DNA from: Gemmataceae bacterium
GTDB lineage: Bacteria; Planctomycetota; Planctomycetia; Gemmatales; Gemmataceae
Direction of reading: 5' to 3'
DNA: 64,000 bases
Assembly (NCBI GenBank): GCA_901538445.1
Contig: LR594584.1
Location: 2,699,586 to 2,763,585 of the forward strand
Shown here in pieces: positions 16,522-24,926 of this stretch. Position 1 is the stretch's first letter, and each line of letters opens with the position of its first letter. A program made the translations under genes and the position numbers. A model generated the notes under the pieces. That model was not told the DNA's origin. It made no database searches and worked only from the letters and a program-made list of their open reading frames with translations.

Positions 16522-16592
16522 GAGCCACGGGGTTCACCCCCGTGGTCTTCTCAACACCAGAGCGAGGCCCACGGGGGTGAACCCCGTGGCTC
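16522..16592. repeat. 24-bp perfect inverted repeat between DUF1552 and DUF1549 genes
   Basis: 16522-16545 and 16569-16592 are exact reverse complements, separated by 23 bases. Each arm is itself partly palindromic (CCACGGGG and CCCCGTGG). It begins 13 bases after the DUF1552 stop and ends 8 bases before the ATG at 16601. It may serve as a terminator, as a transcript-stabilising hairpin, or be a mobile REP-like element. Confidence 0.65.
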
Positions 16593-16600
16593 ACGAAGCC

Positions 16601-18175
16601 ATGCCCCGCCTGCTCGCCACCCTCGCGCTCGCGGTTGCTCTCGCGTCGCCCACATCTGCGGCGGATCCTCTGCACGTTCGCATCGACGCCGCGATCGACG
16701 CGAAGGCGAAGGCCGAGAAGGTCGCGCTCGCACCGCCGGCCAGCGACGGCGAGTTCCTGCGTCGGGCGTACCTTGACTTCGCCGGTACACTGCCGCCCGT
16801 CAGCGTCACCAAGCAGTTCCTCGCCGATACAAGTACCGACAAGCGCGAAAAGCTCATCGACTCGCTCCTGAGCGGCCCGGGTTACGCCGATCGAATGGCC
16901 GACCTGTTCCACGTCGCGCTCCTGGAGCGGCTCGGCGACAGCCCCGAGTGGTCGAAGTACCTCCGCGAGTCGTTCGCGAAGAACAAGCCGTACGATCAGA
17001 TGGTCCGCGAGATTCTCAGGGCCGACGCCAAAGACGCCGCGAGCGCCGGGGCGGCGTTCTGGCTCTCGAAGCGGCTGGAGAACTACGGGCAGAACGCGGT
17101 CGATTACTCCGCCCTCACCCGCGACGCCGGCCGCTTGTTCCTCGGCAAGAACTTCCGGTGCTGCGAGTGCCACGACCATCTGTTCATCGACGACTACAAG
17201 CAGCAGCACTTCCAGGGGCTCCACACGTTCTTCAAGAACGTGTACCTCGTGAACGCGGCGAGGATGCTCGTCGCCGAGAAGGTGACGGCCGAGAAGACGC
17301 CGTTCGCGTCGGTGTTCACGAAAGTCCCGATGACGACCGGCCCTTCGCTGCCCGGTCTGATGATGGTTGACATCCCCGTGTTCCCGAAGGGGATGGAGTT
17401 CACCGTCGCGCCGGACCGCAAGACGAACGAGCCGGGCGTGCCGAAGTTCAGCACGCGGGCCGCGCTCGCGGAACAACTCCCGACCGCGAAGAACCCGGAC
17501 TTCGCCCGCAACGCGGTGAACCGCCTCTGGTTCGCGGTGATTGGCCGCGGGCTCGTTCACCCGCTCGACCTGCACCATTCGCGGAACCCGGCCTCGCACC
17601 CGGAACTGCTCACACTGCTGGCCGACGAGTTCGTCGCTCACAAGTTCGATGTGAAGTGGCTGCTCCGCGAGTTGGCCTTGACGAAAACCTACCAGCGAAC
17701 CAGCCTAGTGCCGGTCGGGACAGACGCGCCGGACCCGCGACTGTTCGCGGTCGCGCTGGAGAAGCGGCTGTCGGCCGAGCAGTTGCTGAACGCGATGCTC
17801 ACGGCGACCGGCACCGGCGCGAAGGCGGCCGACGCGCTGAGGCCGAAGTTCCTGAAAGCGTTCGCGAACCAGGCCCGCGAGCCGGAAGACGAAGTGACGC
17901 CATCGCTGAAGGGCGCACTGTTTGTGCTCCACGACGCGGCGGTCCTCGACCTCGTGACCGCGAAGCCCGGGAACCTCGTCGAGCGCGCCTCCAAGTTGAG
18001 CGACGCCGACGCCGCGACCGAGTTGTACCTCGCGGTGCTGGTACGCGAGCCGAGCGCCGAGGAGCGTGCGGCGGTCGCGAAGGTGCTCGCGAAGCACCCG
18101 GACAAGCGCCCGGAAGCGGTCGGCCGCGTCGCATGGGCGCTGCTCGCGTCGATGGAGTTTGGGGTGAATCACTGA
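16601..18175 (+). CDS. DUF1549/DUF1553 exported cytochrome-like protein
   Basis: The 524-residue product has a signal peptide (LLATLALAVALASPTSAADP). DUF1549 follows (FLRRAYLDFAGTLP, then YADRMADLFHVALLERLG), with a CCECHDH heme-type site at about residues 187-193. DUF1553 follows, with AVNRLWFAVIGRGLVHPLD and LLRELALTKTYQRTS. Such proteins are typical partners of DUF1501 proteins in planctomycetes. Upstream in-frame GTG codons lie inside the 24-bp inverted repeat, so the ATG after the repeat was chosen, though it lacks a strong ribosome-binding site. A lipoprotein, a DUF1501 protein and a WD40 protein follow in the same direction. The role is uncharacterised. Confidence 0.9.
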   Translation: MPRLLATLALAVALASPTSAADPLHVRIDAAIDAKAKAEKVALAPPASDGEFLRRAYLDFAGTLPPVSVTKQFLADTSTDKREKLIDSLLSGPGYADRMADLFHVALLERLGDSPEWSKYLRESFAKNKPYDQMVREILRADAKDAASAGAAFWLSKRLENYGQNAVDYSALTRDAGRLFLGKNFRCCECHDHLFIDDYKQQHFQGLHTFFKNVYLVNAARMLVAEKVTAEKTPFASVFTKVPMTTGPSLPGLMMVDIPVFPKGMEFTVAPDRKTNEPGVPKFSTRAALAEQLPTAKNPDFARNAVNRLWFAVIGRGLVHPLDLHHSRNPASHPELLTLLADEFVAHKFDVKWLLRELALTKTYQRTSLVPVGTDAPDPRLFAVALEKRLSAEQLLNAMLTATGTGAKAADALRPKFLKAFANQAREPEDEVTPSLKGALFVLHDAAVLDLVTAKPGNLVERASKLSDADAATELYLAVLVREPSAEERAAVAKVLAKHPDKRPEAVGRVAWALLASMEFGVNH

Positions 18176-18181
18176 CGGGAA

Positions 18182-18230
18182 TTGCGGAACGCGGAATTCG
18201 GAATGAACTCCGCGGCGTTCCGCGGGTCGA
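18182..18230 (+). repeat. Copy of the GCGGAACGCGGA word repeat
   Basis: 18186-18210 contains GCGGAACGCGGAATTCGGAA, then CTCCGCGGCGTTCCGCGG in the opposite sense, so a short hairpin can form. The same words make up the long inverted repeat between argD and argF (26147-26244), about 8 kb away. Confidence 0.5.
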
Positions 18231-18253
18231 GGAACACAGGATTGGGAGAAGCG

Positions 18254-19528
18254 ATGTCACGGACGATCGTTGCGGCGGGGCTGTGCCTCGGGTTGGCGGG
18301 GCTAATCGGGTGCGGGTCGAAGCCGCCGGCGCAACAGGAGCAGCCGACCGCCACACCGACGCCCGAACCGAAGGTCGATCTACCCCCGCAACCAACCCCG
18401 CTCGCGCACGAGATGGACCCGGCGAAGCACGCGATCCCGAGCGCGCCGGTTCGTGGGCGGCTCGGCAATACCGACGTCGCGCTCGCCGACGCCCGCATCG
18501 AGGGCCACAACCTCGTGTTCCAGAAGCCCGCGGACCTGCCCGGTCCGGCGTGGCGGGTTGCGATCGAGCTCCCGGCCGAGCCGGGCCGCGAGGGGTCGCC
18601 CGCGAAAATGGTCCTCGCCCCGATGGACCCGGTCACGGGCACCGCGTGGACGGTGAACATCGACTTCCCCAAGCCGCTCTCGCTCAAGGAGGGAGACGGC
18701 AAAACGTGGAAAGAACACCCCAACCTCGGGTGGCAGGGCGGGTACGCGGCCACAGTCGAGTTGGGCAAACGCGAGGGCGGAAAGCTGCCGGGGAAGGTGT
18801 ACTTGTGCGTCCCAAACATTGACACCGCGCACCCGAATACGCCAACAACGAGCGTCCTCGCCGGCACGTTCGTCGCCGAGTACGCCCGCCAGCCGGGCGA
18901 CCCGCCTGGGCCGGACGAGGTGCCGTACATCAAGGGGACGGTCGGCCTCAAGGTGCCCTCCCCCGGTGCAAACCTGCGGGTCGGTTACGTCGGCGAGTTG
19001 CCGATGGACGGGCTCGCGCTCGGCGTGGTTAGCGCCGACCTCGACGGCAAGCAACAGGCCCGTGCGAACTACGACAAGCCGCACGTCAGCACGCTCGCGT
19101 CCGGCGACGGCAAAGCAGCCCCGAGCCACTACGAGCACACCAAACTCACGCCGGGGCGTTACCTCGTGTTCGCGTTCCTCCCCGGCGGCCCGGTCGCGTG
19201 GAAGTGGGCGGACGTGAAGCCCGGTGACACGCTCACCGTGGACTTGTCCATCGACGCCTCGCAGGTCGGTAGCCTGGAGGTCACGGCCCCACTGGAAGCG
19301 GTCGGAAAGGTCCAGCTCGCCCCGGCCAACGAGGACGGGAAGCCGGCGAGCGACGCGGCCTTCCAGGGGCGGACCCTGCAACTGGCGCTGGAGGCGGACA
19401 TTGTGAACCGGAAGGCGAAGTTCACCAACCTCGCCCCCGGCAAGTACGAGGTCCGCGCCGCTAAGCAGTCCCGGATCGTGGACGTCACTGCCGGGAAGAC
19501 CGCGGAAGTGGACTTCGAGAAGAAGTAG
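18254..19528 (+). CDS. Lipoprotein of unknown function in the DUF1501 gene set
   Basis: The 424-residue product begins with a lipoprotein signal ending in the lipobox LIGC (Cys20), then a Pro/Gln/Thr-rich linker. The middle is rich in beta-strand. The C-terminal part (LTPGRYLVFAFLPGGP, NLAPGKYEVRAAKQ) looks like carboxypeptidase-regulatory or transthyretin-type folds. It would be anchored in a membrane facing the periplasm-like space. GGGAGAA sits 4 bases before the ATG. An upstream in-frame ATG falls in a repeat and is not favoured. It lies between DUF1549/1553 and DUF1501 genes, which suggests a structural or substrate-binding partner. I do not recognise the N-terminal domain. Confidence 0.82.
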   Translation: MSRTIVAAGLCLGLAGLIGCGSKPPAQQEQPTATPTPEPKVDLPPQPTPLAHEMDPAKHAIPSAPVRGRLGNTDVALADARIEGHNLVFQKPADLPGPAWRVAIELPAEPGREGSPAKMVLAPMDPVTGTAWTVNIDFPKPLSLKEGDGKTWKEHPNLGWQGGYAATVELGKREGGKLPGKVYLCVPNIDTAHPNTPTTSVLAGTFVAEYARQPGDPPGPDEVPYIKGTVGLKVPSPGANLRVGYVGELPMDGLALGVVSADLDGKQQARANYDKPHVSTLASGDGKAAPSHYEHTKLTPGRYLVFAFLPGGPVAWKWADVKPGDTLTVDLSIDASQVGSLEVTAPLEAVGKVQLAPANEDGKPASDAAFQGRTLQLALEADIVNRKAKFTNLAPGKYEVRAAKQSRIVDVTAGKTAEVDFEKK

Positions 19529-19547
19529 TCGAACCGGAGCCCCGGTC

Positions 19548-20816
19548 ATGCTCTGCACCCCCGCCGACCACCGCCTCTCGCGCCGCCGGTTCCTCGGGGC
19601 CGCGGGCGGGTCGGCCCTCTCCCTCGGCGGGCTCGCGACCCCCGCGGTCGCCGAGAAGCTCAAGAAGGAGCGGCGGCAGGTGCTGTTCGTCTGGCTCGAC
19701 GGCGGCATGAGCCAGCTCGAATCGTGGGACCCGAAGCCGAACACGCCGTTCGGCGGGCCGTTCCGGGCGATCAAGACCGCCGTGCCCGGCACGCACATCT
19801 CGGAACTGCTCCCCGAGTCCGCGAAGCTGATGAAGCACCTCGCGGTCGTGCGGAGCGTCTCGACGCAGGACAACTCGCACTCGGCCGGCGTGGACCGCAT
19901 CAACCGCGGCGACCCGAAGAACCGCGGGGTGGTCTACCCGTACTTCGGCTCGGCGGTCGCGAAGCTCGTCGGGGCCGGCGACAGTGGGCTCCCGCCCTAC
20001 GTCTGGGTGAAGCCGCTGAGCGGCGGGTTCATCTACAAGGACTCCGGGTTCCTCGGGCCGAAGTACGGCGCGCTCGCGCTGGGCGACGGCAAGCCGCCCG
20101 AGAACCTGCTCCGCCCGAAGGAACTGTCGGCCGCGGACGACGACGAGCGCAACGAGTTGCGGAAACTGTTCGACGCCAAGTACGCCGAGCAGCGCCGCAG
20201 GGAGGCGACCGAGGCGAACACGCACGCCTTCGAGATGGCCGCGCAGCTCCAGAGGAAGATCGAACTGTTCGACCTCTCGAAGCTCCCGCAGAAGGACCAG
20301 GACCGGTACGGCACGCACGACCTCGGCCGGCACATGCTCCTCGCCCGGCGGTTGCTCGAAGAGGGCGTGACGTTCGTGAAGGTGACCAGCTACGGCTGGG
20401 ACACCCACGGCGACCACTTCAACGGTGCGGCGAGCCTGCACCCGAAGTTCGACCGGCCGTTCGCGGCGATCATCGAGGACCTGCGGGACCGCGGGATGCT
20501 CGATAACGTGCTGGTGATCGCGTGCGCCGAGTTCGGCCGCACCCCGCGGATCAACGGGCACATCGGCCGCGACCACTGGCCCGAGGCGTGGAGCGTGTGC
20601 ATGGCCGGCCGCGGCATGAGAGGCGGCGTGGTCGCGGGTAAGACTAACGACAAGGGCACGGAGGTCGCGACCGACCCGGTGGACATCGGCGGGCTGTTCC
20701 ACACCTGGTACAAAGCGCTGGGCATCGACCCGGCCGACACCGAGTTCCGCAATGGCGGCCAGCCGCTGCCCATCGCCCACGAGGAGATGAAGCCGGTGAA
20801 GGAGGTGTTGGCGTGA
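19548..20816 (+). CDS. DUF1501 exported protein
   Basis: The 422-residue product has a twin-arginine signal (SRRRFLGAAGG) and the DUF1501 core. LFVWLDGGMSQLESWDPKP carries the metal-site Asp; THGDHFNG, ACAEFGRTPRING and GRDHWP supply the later His and Asp residues. The fold is related to alkaline phosphatases and sulfatases, so a metal-dependent hydrolase is likely, but the substrate is unknown. GGAG is placed 8 bases before the ATG. It follows the lipoprotein gene after 19 bases. Its TGA overlaps the GTG start of the WD40 gene by 4 bases, so the two are translationally coupled. Confidence 0.92.
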   Translation: MLCTPADHRLSRRRFLGAAGGSALSLGGLATPAVAEKLKKERRQVLFVWLDGGMSQLESWDPKPNTPFGGPFRAIKTAVPGTHISELLPESAKLMKHLAVVRSVSTQDNSHSAGVDRINRGDPKNRGVVYPYFGSAVAKLVGAGDSGLPPYVWVKPLSGGFIYKDSGFLGPKYGALALGDGKPPENLLRPKELSAADDDERNELRKLFDAKYAEQRRREATEANTHAFEMAAQLQRKIELFDLSKLPQKDQDRYGTHDLGRHMLLARRLLEEGVTFVKVTSYGWDTHGDHFNGAASLHPKFDRPFAAIIEDLRDRGMLDNVLVIACAEFGRTPRINGHIGRDHWPEAWSVCMAGRGMRGGVVAGKTNDKGTEVATDPVDIGGLFHTWYKALGIDPADTEFRNGGQPLPIAHEEMKPVKEVLA

Positions 20817-21889
20817 CCACCCAACCACCGAAGAAAGACACCCCCGCAAACGCCCCGAAAGAACTCGGAAAGCCGCTGGTCCCGCCGGTGCAGGTGAGCC
20901 GCGTTCGCTTCTCGCCCGACGGCACGTTGCTCGTCGCCGCGTGCTTCGACGGGACCGTGCGGCGCTGGGACGTAAGCGGCAAGGAACCCGTCGAGTTGCC
21001 CGCAATCACCGGGCACAACGGCTGGGTCACGAACGTGATGTTCATGTCCCTACCGCCCAAGATCGGCGACAAGATCTATTCCACCGATAGTTGGGGGCGG
21101 TTGACGGCGTCTGACATCGACGGGAAGCAACGCTGGACGGTCGAGTCCGCACACGATGGATGGGTGCGAGGGCTTGCCCAGAGTCCAGACAAAGCCGTCG
21201 TGGCAACGTGCGGGAAAGATGGGATCGTTCGCCTCTGGAGAGCAGCCACCGGAAAGCCCGACATCAAGTTCAAGCTCGGCTCTGACCTGCTCTCACTCGC
21301 TTTCGCTCCAGACGGGACAGACCTCTTCGTGGGTGATCAGTTTGGCGTTGTCCACGTCTTAAATTACGCCAGCGGTGAACCCGTTCGCACGATCGAGGCG
21401 AGAGAGTTGTTCAAGCTCGACCGCATTCAGGACGTCGGCGGCGTGAAAAACCTGATGCTCTCGGCCGACGGCAAGACGCTGTTCGCCGCGGGCGCCGAGC
21501 CGAAATCTGGCGGGTTCGTGCAGTGCGTTCCGCTGCTGATCGCCTTCGACCGGTCCGGCAAGCGGCTGTCGCAGTACAAGGGAGCGAACGACAACGAGGG
21601 GTACGTTACCGACCTCGCGTGGCACCCGGACGGGTACGTCATCGGCACCACGTCGGGGCAGCCGGGCCAGGGGAAGTTCTTCTTCTGGAAGCCGGGCGAC
21701 GCGGCCGCGTTCGTCACCGGCGGGAAGCACCCGAACTGCCACAGCGTGGCGCTCGCCCCAGAGGGGGACGTGATGGCCGTGAGCGCGACGAACGCGAACA
21801 GCAGCGGCAACGGCCGCGTGAAGGGCACGGGCGGCGACTACCCTGCGAACAACTCGCCGATCCAGTTGTGGACGGTGCCGAAGGCGTGA
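20813..21889 (+). CDS. WD40-repeat protein
   Basis: The 358-residue product starts at a GTG within GTGA shared with the DUF1501 stop. WD40-type repeats are visible as VSRVRFSPDGTLLVAACFDG, TVRRWDVSG, GWVRGLAQSPDKAVVATCGK, GIVRLWRAATG and LLSLAFAPDGTDLFVGDQFG, giving roughly seven blades. There is no signal peptide, unlike its neighbours, so it may stay in the cytoplasm or be exported with a partner. WD40 proteins are scaffolds. The coupling to DUF1501 suggests a shared complex or pathway. A compact hairpin follows at 21900-21924. Confidence 0.85.
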   Translation: MTTQPPKKDTPANAPKELGKPLVPPVQVSRVRFSPDGTLLVAACFDGTVRRWDVSGKEPVELPAITGHNGWVTNVMFMSLPPKIGDKIYSTDSWGRLTASDIDGKQRWTVESAHDGWVRGLAQSPDKAVVATCGKDGIVRLWRAATGKPDIKFKLGSDLLSLAFAPDGTDLFVGDQFGVVHVLNYASGEPVRTIEARELFKLDRIQDVGGVKNLMLSADGKTLFAAGAEPKSGGFVQCVPLLIAFDRSGKRLSQYKGANDNEGYVTDLAWHPDGYVIGTTSGQPGQGKFFFWKPGDAAAFVTGGKHPNCHSVALAPEGDVMAVSATNANSSGNGRVKGTGGDYPANNSPIQLWTVPKA

Positions 21890-21899
21890 TGTGACGGGG

Positions 21900-21924
21900 G
21901 AGCGGCGGGTTCACCCCGCCGCTC
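21900..21924. terminator. Bidirectional terminator between convergent genes
   Basis: GAGCGGCGGG (21900-21909) pairs with CCCGCCGCTC (21915-21924) around a 5-base loop. It lies 10 bases beyond each of the two convergent stop codons. Confidence 0.65.
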
Positions 21925-21934
21925 GCCCTGCGCG

Positions 21935-22927
21935 TCAGTCGTTCGACTTGAACCGGAACGTCCAGTCCCCGAACTCGTCCTTGAAGAACACGTAGGTCTG
22001 CTTCTTCTCTTCTTTCTTGCTCGTCCCGTCGTTGAACGTGCGGGTCACCTCGACGACGACGCGGACCGGGTACACCACCGTCTCGCGGTTGGCCGGGATG
22101 CCGTCGGTCTTGAAGTCGCCCTTCCGGGGTTCGCCGAACTTGAACGTCTTGTAGTCGTAGGTGTGCGTCACCCCGCCCGTCGCAGGCGGTCCCCACATCT
22201 TCTTCTCCAGTTGGGCCTTTACCTCCTTCGCGGGCGGGGCACCCTTGGGGCCTTCGACCTCGGCGGGCTCCTTCTTCGGGTCGGGCTGCGGCACAGGGGC
22301 CGCTGCGGTCGGCGGGTCCGCTTTCGCGACCGGGTCGGGGTCGGTCTCCGTGAGTACCGCCCCCGAGTTCTCCAGATCGAACCCCTTGAACCACTTCGTG
22401 TTCTTGTCGTACTTGGCCCCCTTGAACTTGGCGGACGGAGCCGCGTAGTCCTTGGCACCGAGGAGGTTGGCACCCCGAAGGTCGGCGTCGCGGAGGTCGG
22501 CCCTCGTGATGTCCCCGAGTGCCTTGATGTTCCGCAGGTTCGCGCCCCGCAGGTCGGCGCGCTGGAGCGACGTCTCGCTCAGGTCGAGCCCCGACAGGTT
22601 CGCCTTCGCCAGCACCGCGGTTTGGAAGCTCGCCTTCGCGAGCGTGGCGTCGCGGAAGTCAGCACCGGTCAGATCCGCCCCGTCGAGCGAGGCACTGGTG
22701 AGGTCGGCGTCGCGGAAGCTCGCCCCCGCCGCCTTGACGTCCTTGAGGTTCGTGAGGAACATTTTCGCGTCGTCGAGGACCGCTCCCTCCAGGTTCTCCT
22801 GGCGCAGGTCGCGCTTCTCCAGGTCCTTCCCCTTCCAGTTCTTCCCCTTGCCGGGCTGGGCGCTCACGCCGGCCGCGGGCACGAGCCCCACCGCGGCCCC
22901 GAGCAGGAGGAGACACACCGTTCGCAT
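21935..22927 (-). CDS. Secreted pentapeptide-repeat protein
   Basis: The 330-residue protein starts with a signal peptide (TVCLLLLGAAVGLVPAAGVSA). From about residue 35 to 165 it is a run of A(D/N)LXX pentapeptides (DADLTSASLDGADLTGADF, LSETSLQRADLRGANLRN), which fold into a right-handed quadrilateral beta-helix. A Pro/Asp/Lys-rich linker follows, then a C-terminal beta-rich domain (THTYDYKTFKFGEP to DWTFRFKSND). The ATG at 22925-22927 was chosen because the signal peptide follows directly; the frame is open 16 codons upstream. It probably acts outside the inner membrane. The binding partner is unknown. Confidence 0.85.
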   Translation of the reverse strand: MRTVCLLLLGAAVGLVPAAGVSAQPGKGKNWKGKDLEKRDLRQENLEGAVLDDAKMFLTNLKDVKAAGASFRDADLTSASLDGADLTGADFRDATLAKASFQTAVLAKANLSGLDLSETSLQRADLRGANLRNIKALGDITRADLRDADLRGANLLGAKDYAAPSAKFKGAKYDKNTKWFKGFDLENSGAVLTETDPDPVAKADPPTAAAPVPQPDPKKEPAEVEGPKGAPPAKEVKAQLEKKMWGPPATGGVTHTYDYKTFKFGEPRKGDFKTDGIPANRETVVYPVRVVVEVTRTFNDGTSKKEEKKQTYVFFKDEFGDWTFRFKSND

Positions 22928-23061
22928 CGTCAGGTTCCCCCGCCAGAGTGGTACGTGAAGGTCCGGGCGCGGCACAGTGCCGGCGCGGACCGATCGGCGG
23001 GTGCATCCTAAGTCGCGAACGGGGGGAACGCAAACGATTGGCTTATCTTGTCAGCGTGGGG

Positions 23062-23376
23062 TCACTCGGTGGCCGGCTCGGTGACCTGCAACTTCACGCC
23101 CGTGACGTAGTCCTTCACCTTCACCCGGTACTCGGCCATGTGCGGCATCGCGCCGTGCGCGTAGAGCGCCTCCAGCGTCTCCCACTTCTCGACCACGGTG
23201 ACCACGTCGGGCCGCGGCGGGTCCTGCACGGCGATGGTGGTGGGCACGTCGGTCGTGGCCTGGTACTCGACGCACCCCGGCTCGGCCCGCACGAGCGGCG
23301 TGAGCCAGCGGAACACGTCGAGGAACGGCCCGCGGACGCCCGGCTTCAGGGTGATGGTGGCGACGACGTGAATCAT
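23062..23376 (-). CDS. Antibiotic biosynthesis monooxygenase (ABM) domain protein
   Basis: This 104-residue protein is a single ABM domain, the dimeric alpha/beta ferredoxin-like fold of small cofactor-free monooxygenases. Typical segments are IHVVATITLKPG at the N-terminus, the PLVRAEPGCVEYQ helix-strand turn, VVTVVEKWETLEALYAHG and PHMAEY. Family members oxidise quinols or aromatic polyketides, degrade heme, or have stress roles; no substrate can be assigned. It is a minus-strand gene between two other minus-strand genes, separated from the upstream gene by a terminator hairpin, so it may have its own promoter. Confidence 0.85.
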   Translation of the reverse strand: MIHVVATITLKPGVRGPFLDVFRWLTPLVRAEPGCVEYQATTDVPTTIAVQDPPRPDVVTVVEKWETLEALYAHGAMPHMAEYRVKVKDYVTGVKLQVTEPATE

Positions 23377-23408
23377 GTGTGCGGCTCGCGGGGGGGGTGA
23401 AAGAAGAA

Positions 23409-23430
23409 CGCCACCCGAAATCGGGTGGCG
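23409..23430 (-). terminator. Rho-independent-like terminator
   Basis: CGCCACCC (23409-23416) pairs with GGGTGGCG (23423-23430), and the pairing can extend inwards by two bases. Read on the minus strand, the stem is followed by TTCTTCTTTCAC, a pyrimidine-rich tail. It begins 25 bases after the stop of the secreted Cys-rich protein. Confidence 0.65.
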
Positions 23431-23455
23431 TCGCGTGGACCCGGTTGTGGGGTAC

Positions 23456-23803
23456 TCACTTCGGCAGGGTGACCTTGGCGTCCTCGATCGTCTTCTTGCC
23501 GTCCTTCTCGGTGACCTTCCCGGCCACCTTGACGCCGTCGACGTCGGCGGTGCAGCACGCCTTGTGGTACGGCTCCTTGCCGCCCTTGTCGGAGATGTAG
23601 TACGTGACCTTCTTGTCGCCTTCCTTCACGATGAGGGCGTGGCCGCACACCTTCGTTTCCTTGAGCGCGCACTTGGTGCAGGTGAGCGTGCCTTCGAGGG
23701 TCTTGGCCTCGGCCTTCTTGTCTTCGGCGCGGACGTTGTTGGTCGCACCCGACAGGGTGAGGGCGGCAACGCCGAGGGCGAGCGCCAGCGTGATACGCAG
23801 CAT
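23456..23803 (-). CDS. Small secreted Cys-rich protein
   Basis: The 115-residue product has a signal peptide (LRITLALALGVAALTLSGAT). The mature part contains CTKCALKETKVCGHA, a cluster with three Cys and one His, then a second Cys pair in HKACCTADVDG. It ends in a Lys-rich segment (KVAGKVTEKDGKKTIEDAKV) with an OB-fold-like strand pattern. The Cys/His cluster could bind a metal or form disulfides in the periplasm-like space. The ATG at 23801-23803 gives the signal peptide; the longer frame is not supported. A promoter with good spacing lies upstream (23874-23902). Confidence 0.8.
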   Translation of the reverse strand: MLRITLALALGVAALTLSGATNNVRAEDKKAEAKTLEGTLTCTKCALKETKVCGHALIVKEGDKKVTYYISDKGGKEPYHKACCTADVDGVKVAGKVTEKDGKKTIEDAKVTLPK

Positions 23804-23873
23804 GAGAGGAACCCGTGTTGTTGACCCGATCGGGCGACCACCCACGGCGGTCCGCCCCCAATCGTTCCGGGAC

Positions 23874-23902
23874 ACTATACCTATCGGCTTCCGCCTGAGC
23901 AA
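23874..23902 (-). promoter_or_regulatory. Sigma70-like promoter for the secreted Cys-rich protein
   Basis: Read on the minus strand, TTGCTC (23897-23902) and TATAGT (23874-23879) are separated by 17 bases. The start codon at 23803 lies about 70 bases downstream of the -10 element. Confidence 0.5.
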
Positions 23903-23945
23903 CAACTGCTCAAAATGTTCTGTGGGGATATCTCGGGACCCATCG

Positions 23946-23972
23946 TTGACGCCCCGGGGCGGCAGCTATACC
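23946..23972 (+). promoter_or_regulatory. Possible promoter for argB
   Basis: TTGACG (23946-23951) and TATACC (23967-23972) are separated by 15 bases, slightly short for a sigma70 promoter. The argB start is about 40 bases further on. The divergent promoter on the other strand lies within 50-100 bases. Confidence 0.4.
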
Positions 23973-24013
23973 ATGTTTTTTCCGACACACCCCAGATTGT
24001 CTGGTCATCGTCG

Positions 24014-24877
24014 ATGCCCGGTCCTTCCGTGTCCGCCGAAGCGTTCGCCGCCGCCGTTGAGCGGGTGGCCGCACACCGCAACAAAACGGTCGTGGTGAAA
24101 CTCGGCGGCAGCGCGATGGAAGACCCGGCCGCCACCGACGCCTGCCTCAAGTCCGTTGCAGTTCTCAACCGCCTCGGCGTCCCACTCGTCCTCGTCCACG
24201 GCGGCGGCAAGCCGATCGACCGCGCGATGGCCGAAGCCGGCCTCACCCCCAAGAAGGTCGCCGGCCGCCGCTACACCGACGACGCCACACTCGAAATCGT
24301 CGTGCGGGTTTTGAAGGACGAGATCAACAAGGGATTGGTCGAAACTCTTGTTCGCCAAGACACGAACGCCCTGGCAGTGAGCTCTCTTTTGTCCGGTTCC
24401 AGGCTCACGCTCTCGGGGCCGGATGGGCAATCAATCGACTTGGGGCGTGTCGGCCGCATCACCGGAGTGGACGGCAGGCACCTCCACTCGCTTTTCAACC
24501 AGGCGTTCCTTCCCGTCGTTCCGTCGCTCGCACTCGACGCCGACGGAGGTTGGCTGAACGTGAACGCCGACACCGCGGCGTCCGCGGTCGCCGGCGCGCT
24601 CAAGGCCGATAAGGCCATCTTCCTCACCGACACGCCGGGCGTGCTCCGCGACCGTGCGGACCCGGCGTCGCTGATCCCGAAGCTCACCGAGGCGCAGTGC
24701 CGCGAGTTGATCGCAGCGGGCGTCATCGACGGCGGCATGGTGCCCAAGGTTGAGGCCTGCTTCGAGGCGCTCGCGGCCGGCGCGAACTCCGCCCTCATCC
24801 TCGACGGCCGGGTGCCCTACTCTCTTCTCGACGTGTTCCTCCACGACACCTTCACGGGCACCGAAATTACGCGGTGA
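24014..24877 (+). CDS. argB: Acetylglutamate kinase
   Basis: The 287-residue protein is a member of the amino-acid kinase family. The phosphate-binding loop KLGGSAM, the substrate-binding VLVHGGGKPIDRAM and the late ATP-site segment VNADTAASAVAGAL with FLTDTPGVL are all present. ArgB phosphorylates N-acetyl-L-glutamate with ATP in the second step of arginine synthesis, in the cytoplasm. The length is normal. The frame extends 33 codons upstream through the promoter region, so the ATG at 24014 is preferred despite weak ribosome-binding sequence. It is the first gene of argB-argD-argF, all in the same direction. Whether arginine inhibits it cannot be read from the sequence. Confidence 0.95.
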   Translation: MPGPSVSAEAFAAAVERVAAHRNKTVVVKLGGSAMEDPAATDACLKSVAVLNRLGVPLVLVHGGGKPIDRAMAEAGLTPKKVAGRRYTDDATLEIVVRVLKDEINKGLVETLVRQDTNALAVSSLLSGSRLTLSGPDGQSIDLGRVGRITGVDGRHLHSLFNQAFLPVVPSLALDADGGWLNVNADTAASAVAGALKADKAIFLTDTPGVLRDRADPASLIPKLTEAQCRELIAAGVIDGGMVPKVEACFEALAAGANSALILDGRVPYSLLDVFLHDTFTGTEITR

Positions 24878-24926
24878 CTCGTTCTGGCCGGTCTTTCCAA
24901 CGTCCAACTTCCCACTCCCGGACACC

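Noticed and set aside
18182-18253. An earlier start for the lipoprotein inside the GCGGAACGC repeat
   Set aside because: The lipobox and ribosome-binding site (GGGAGAA) both support the ATG at 18254.
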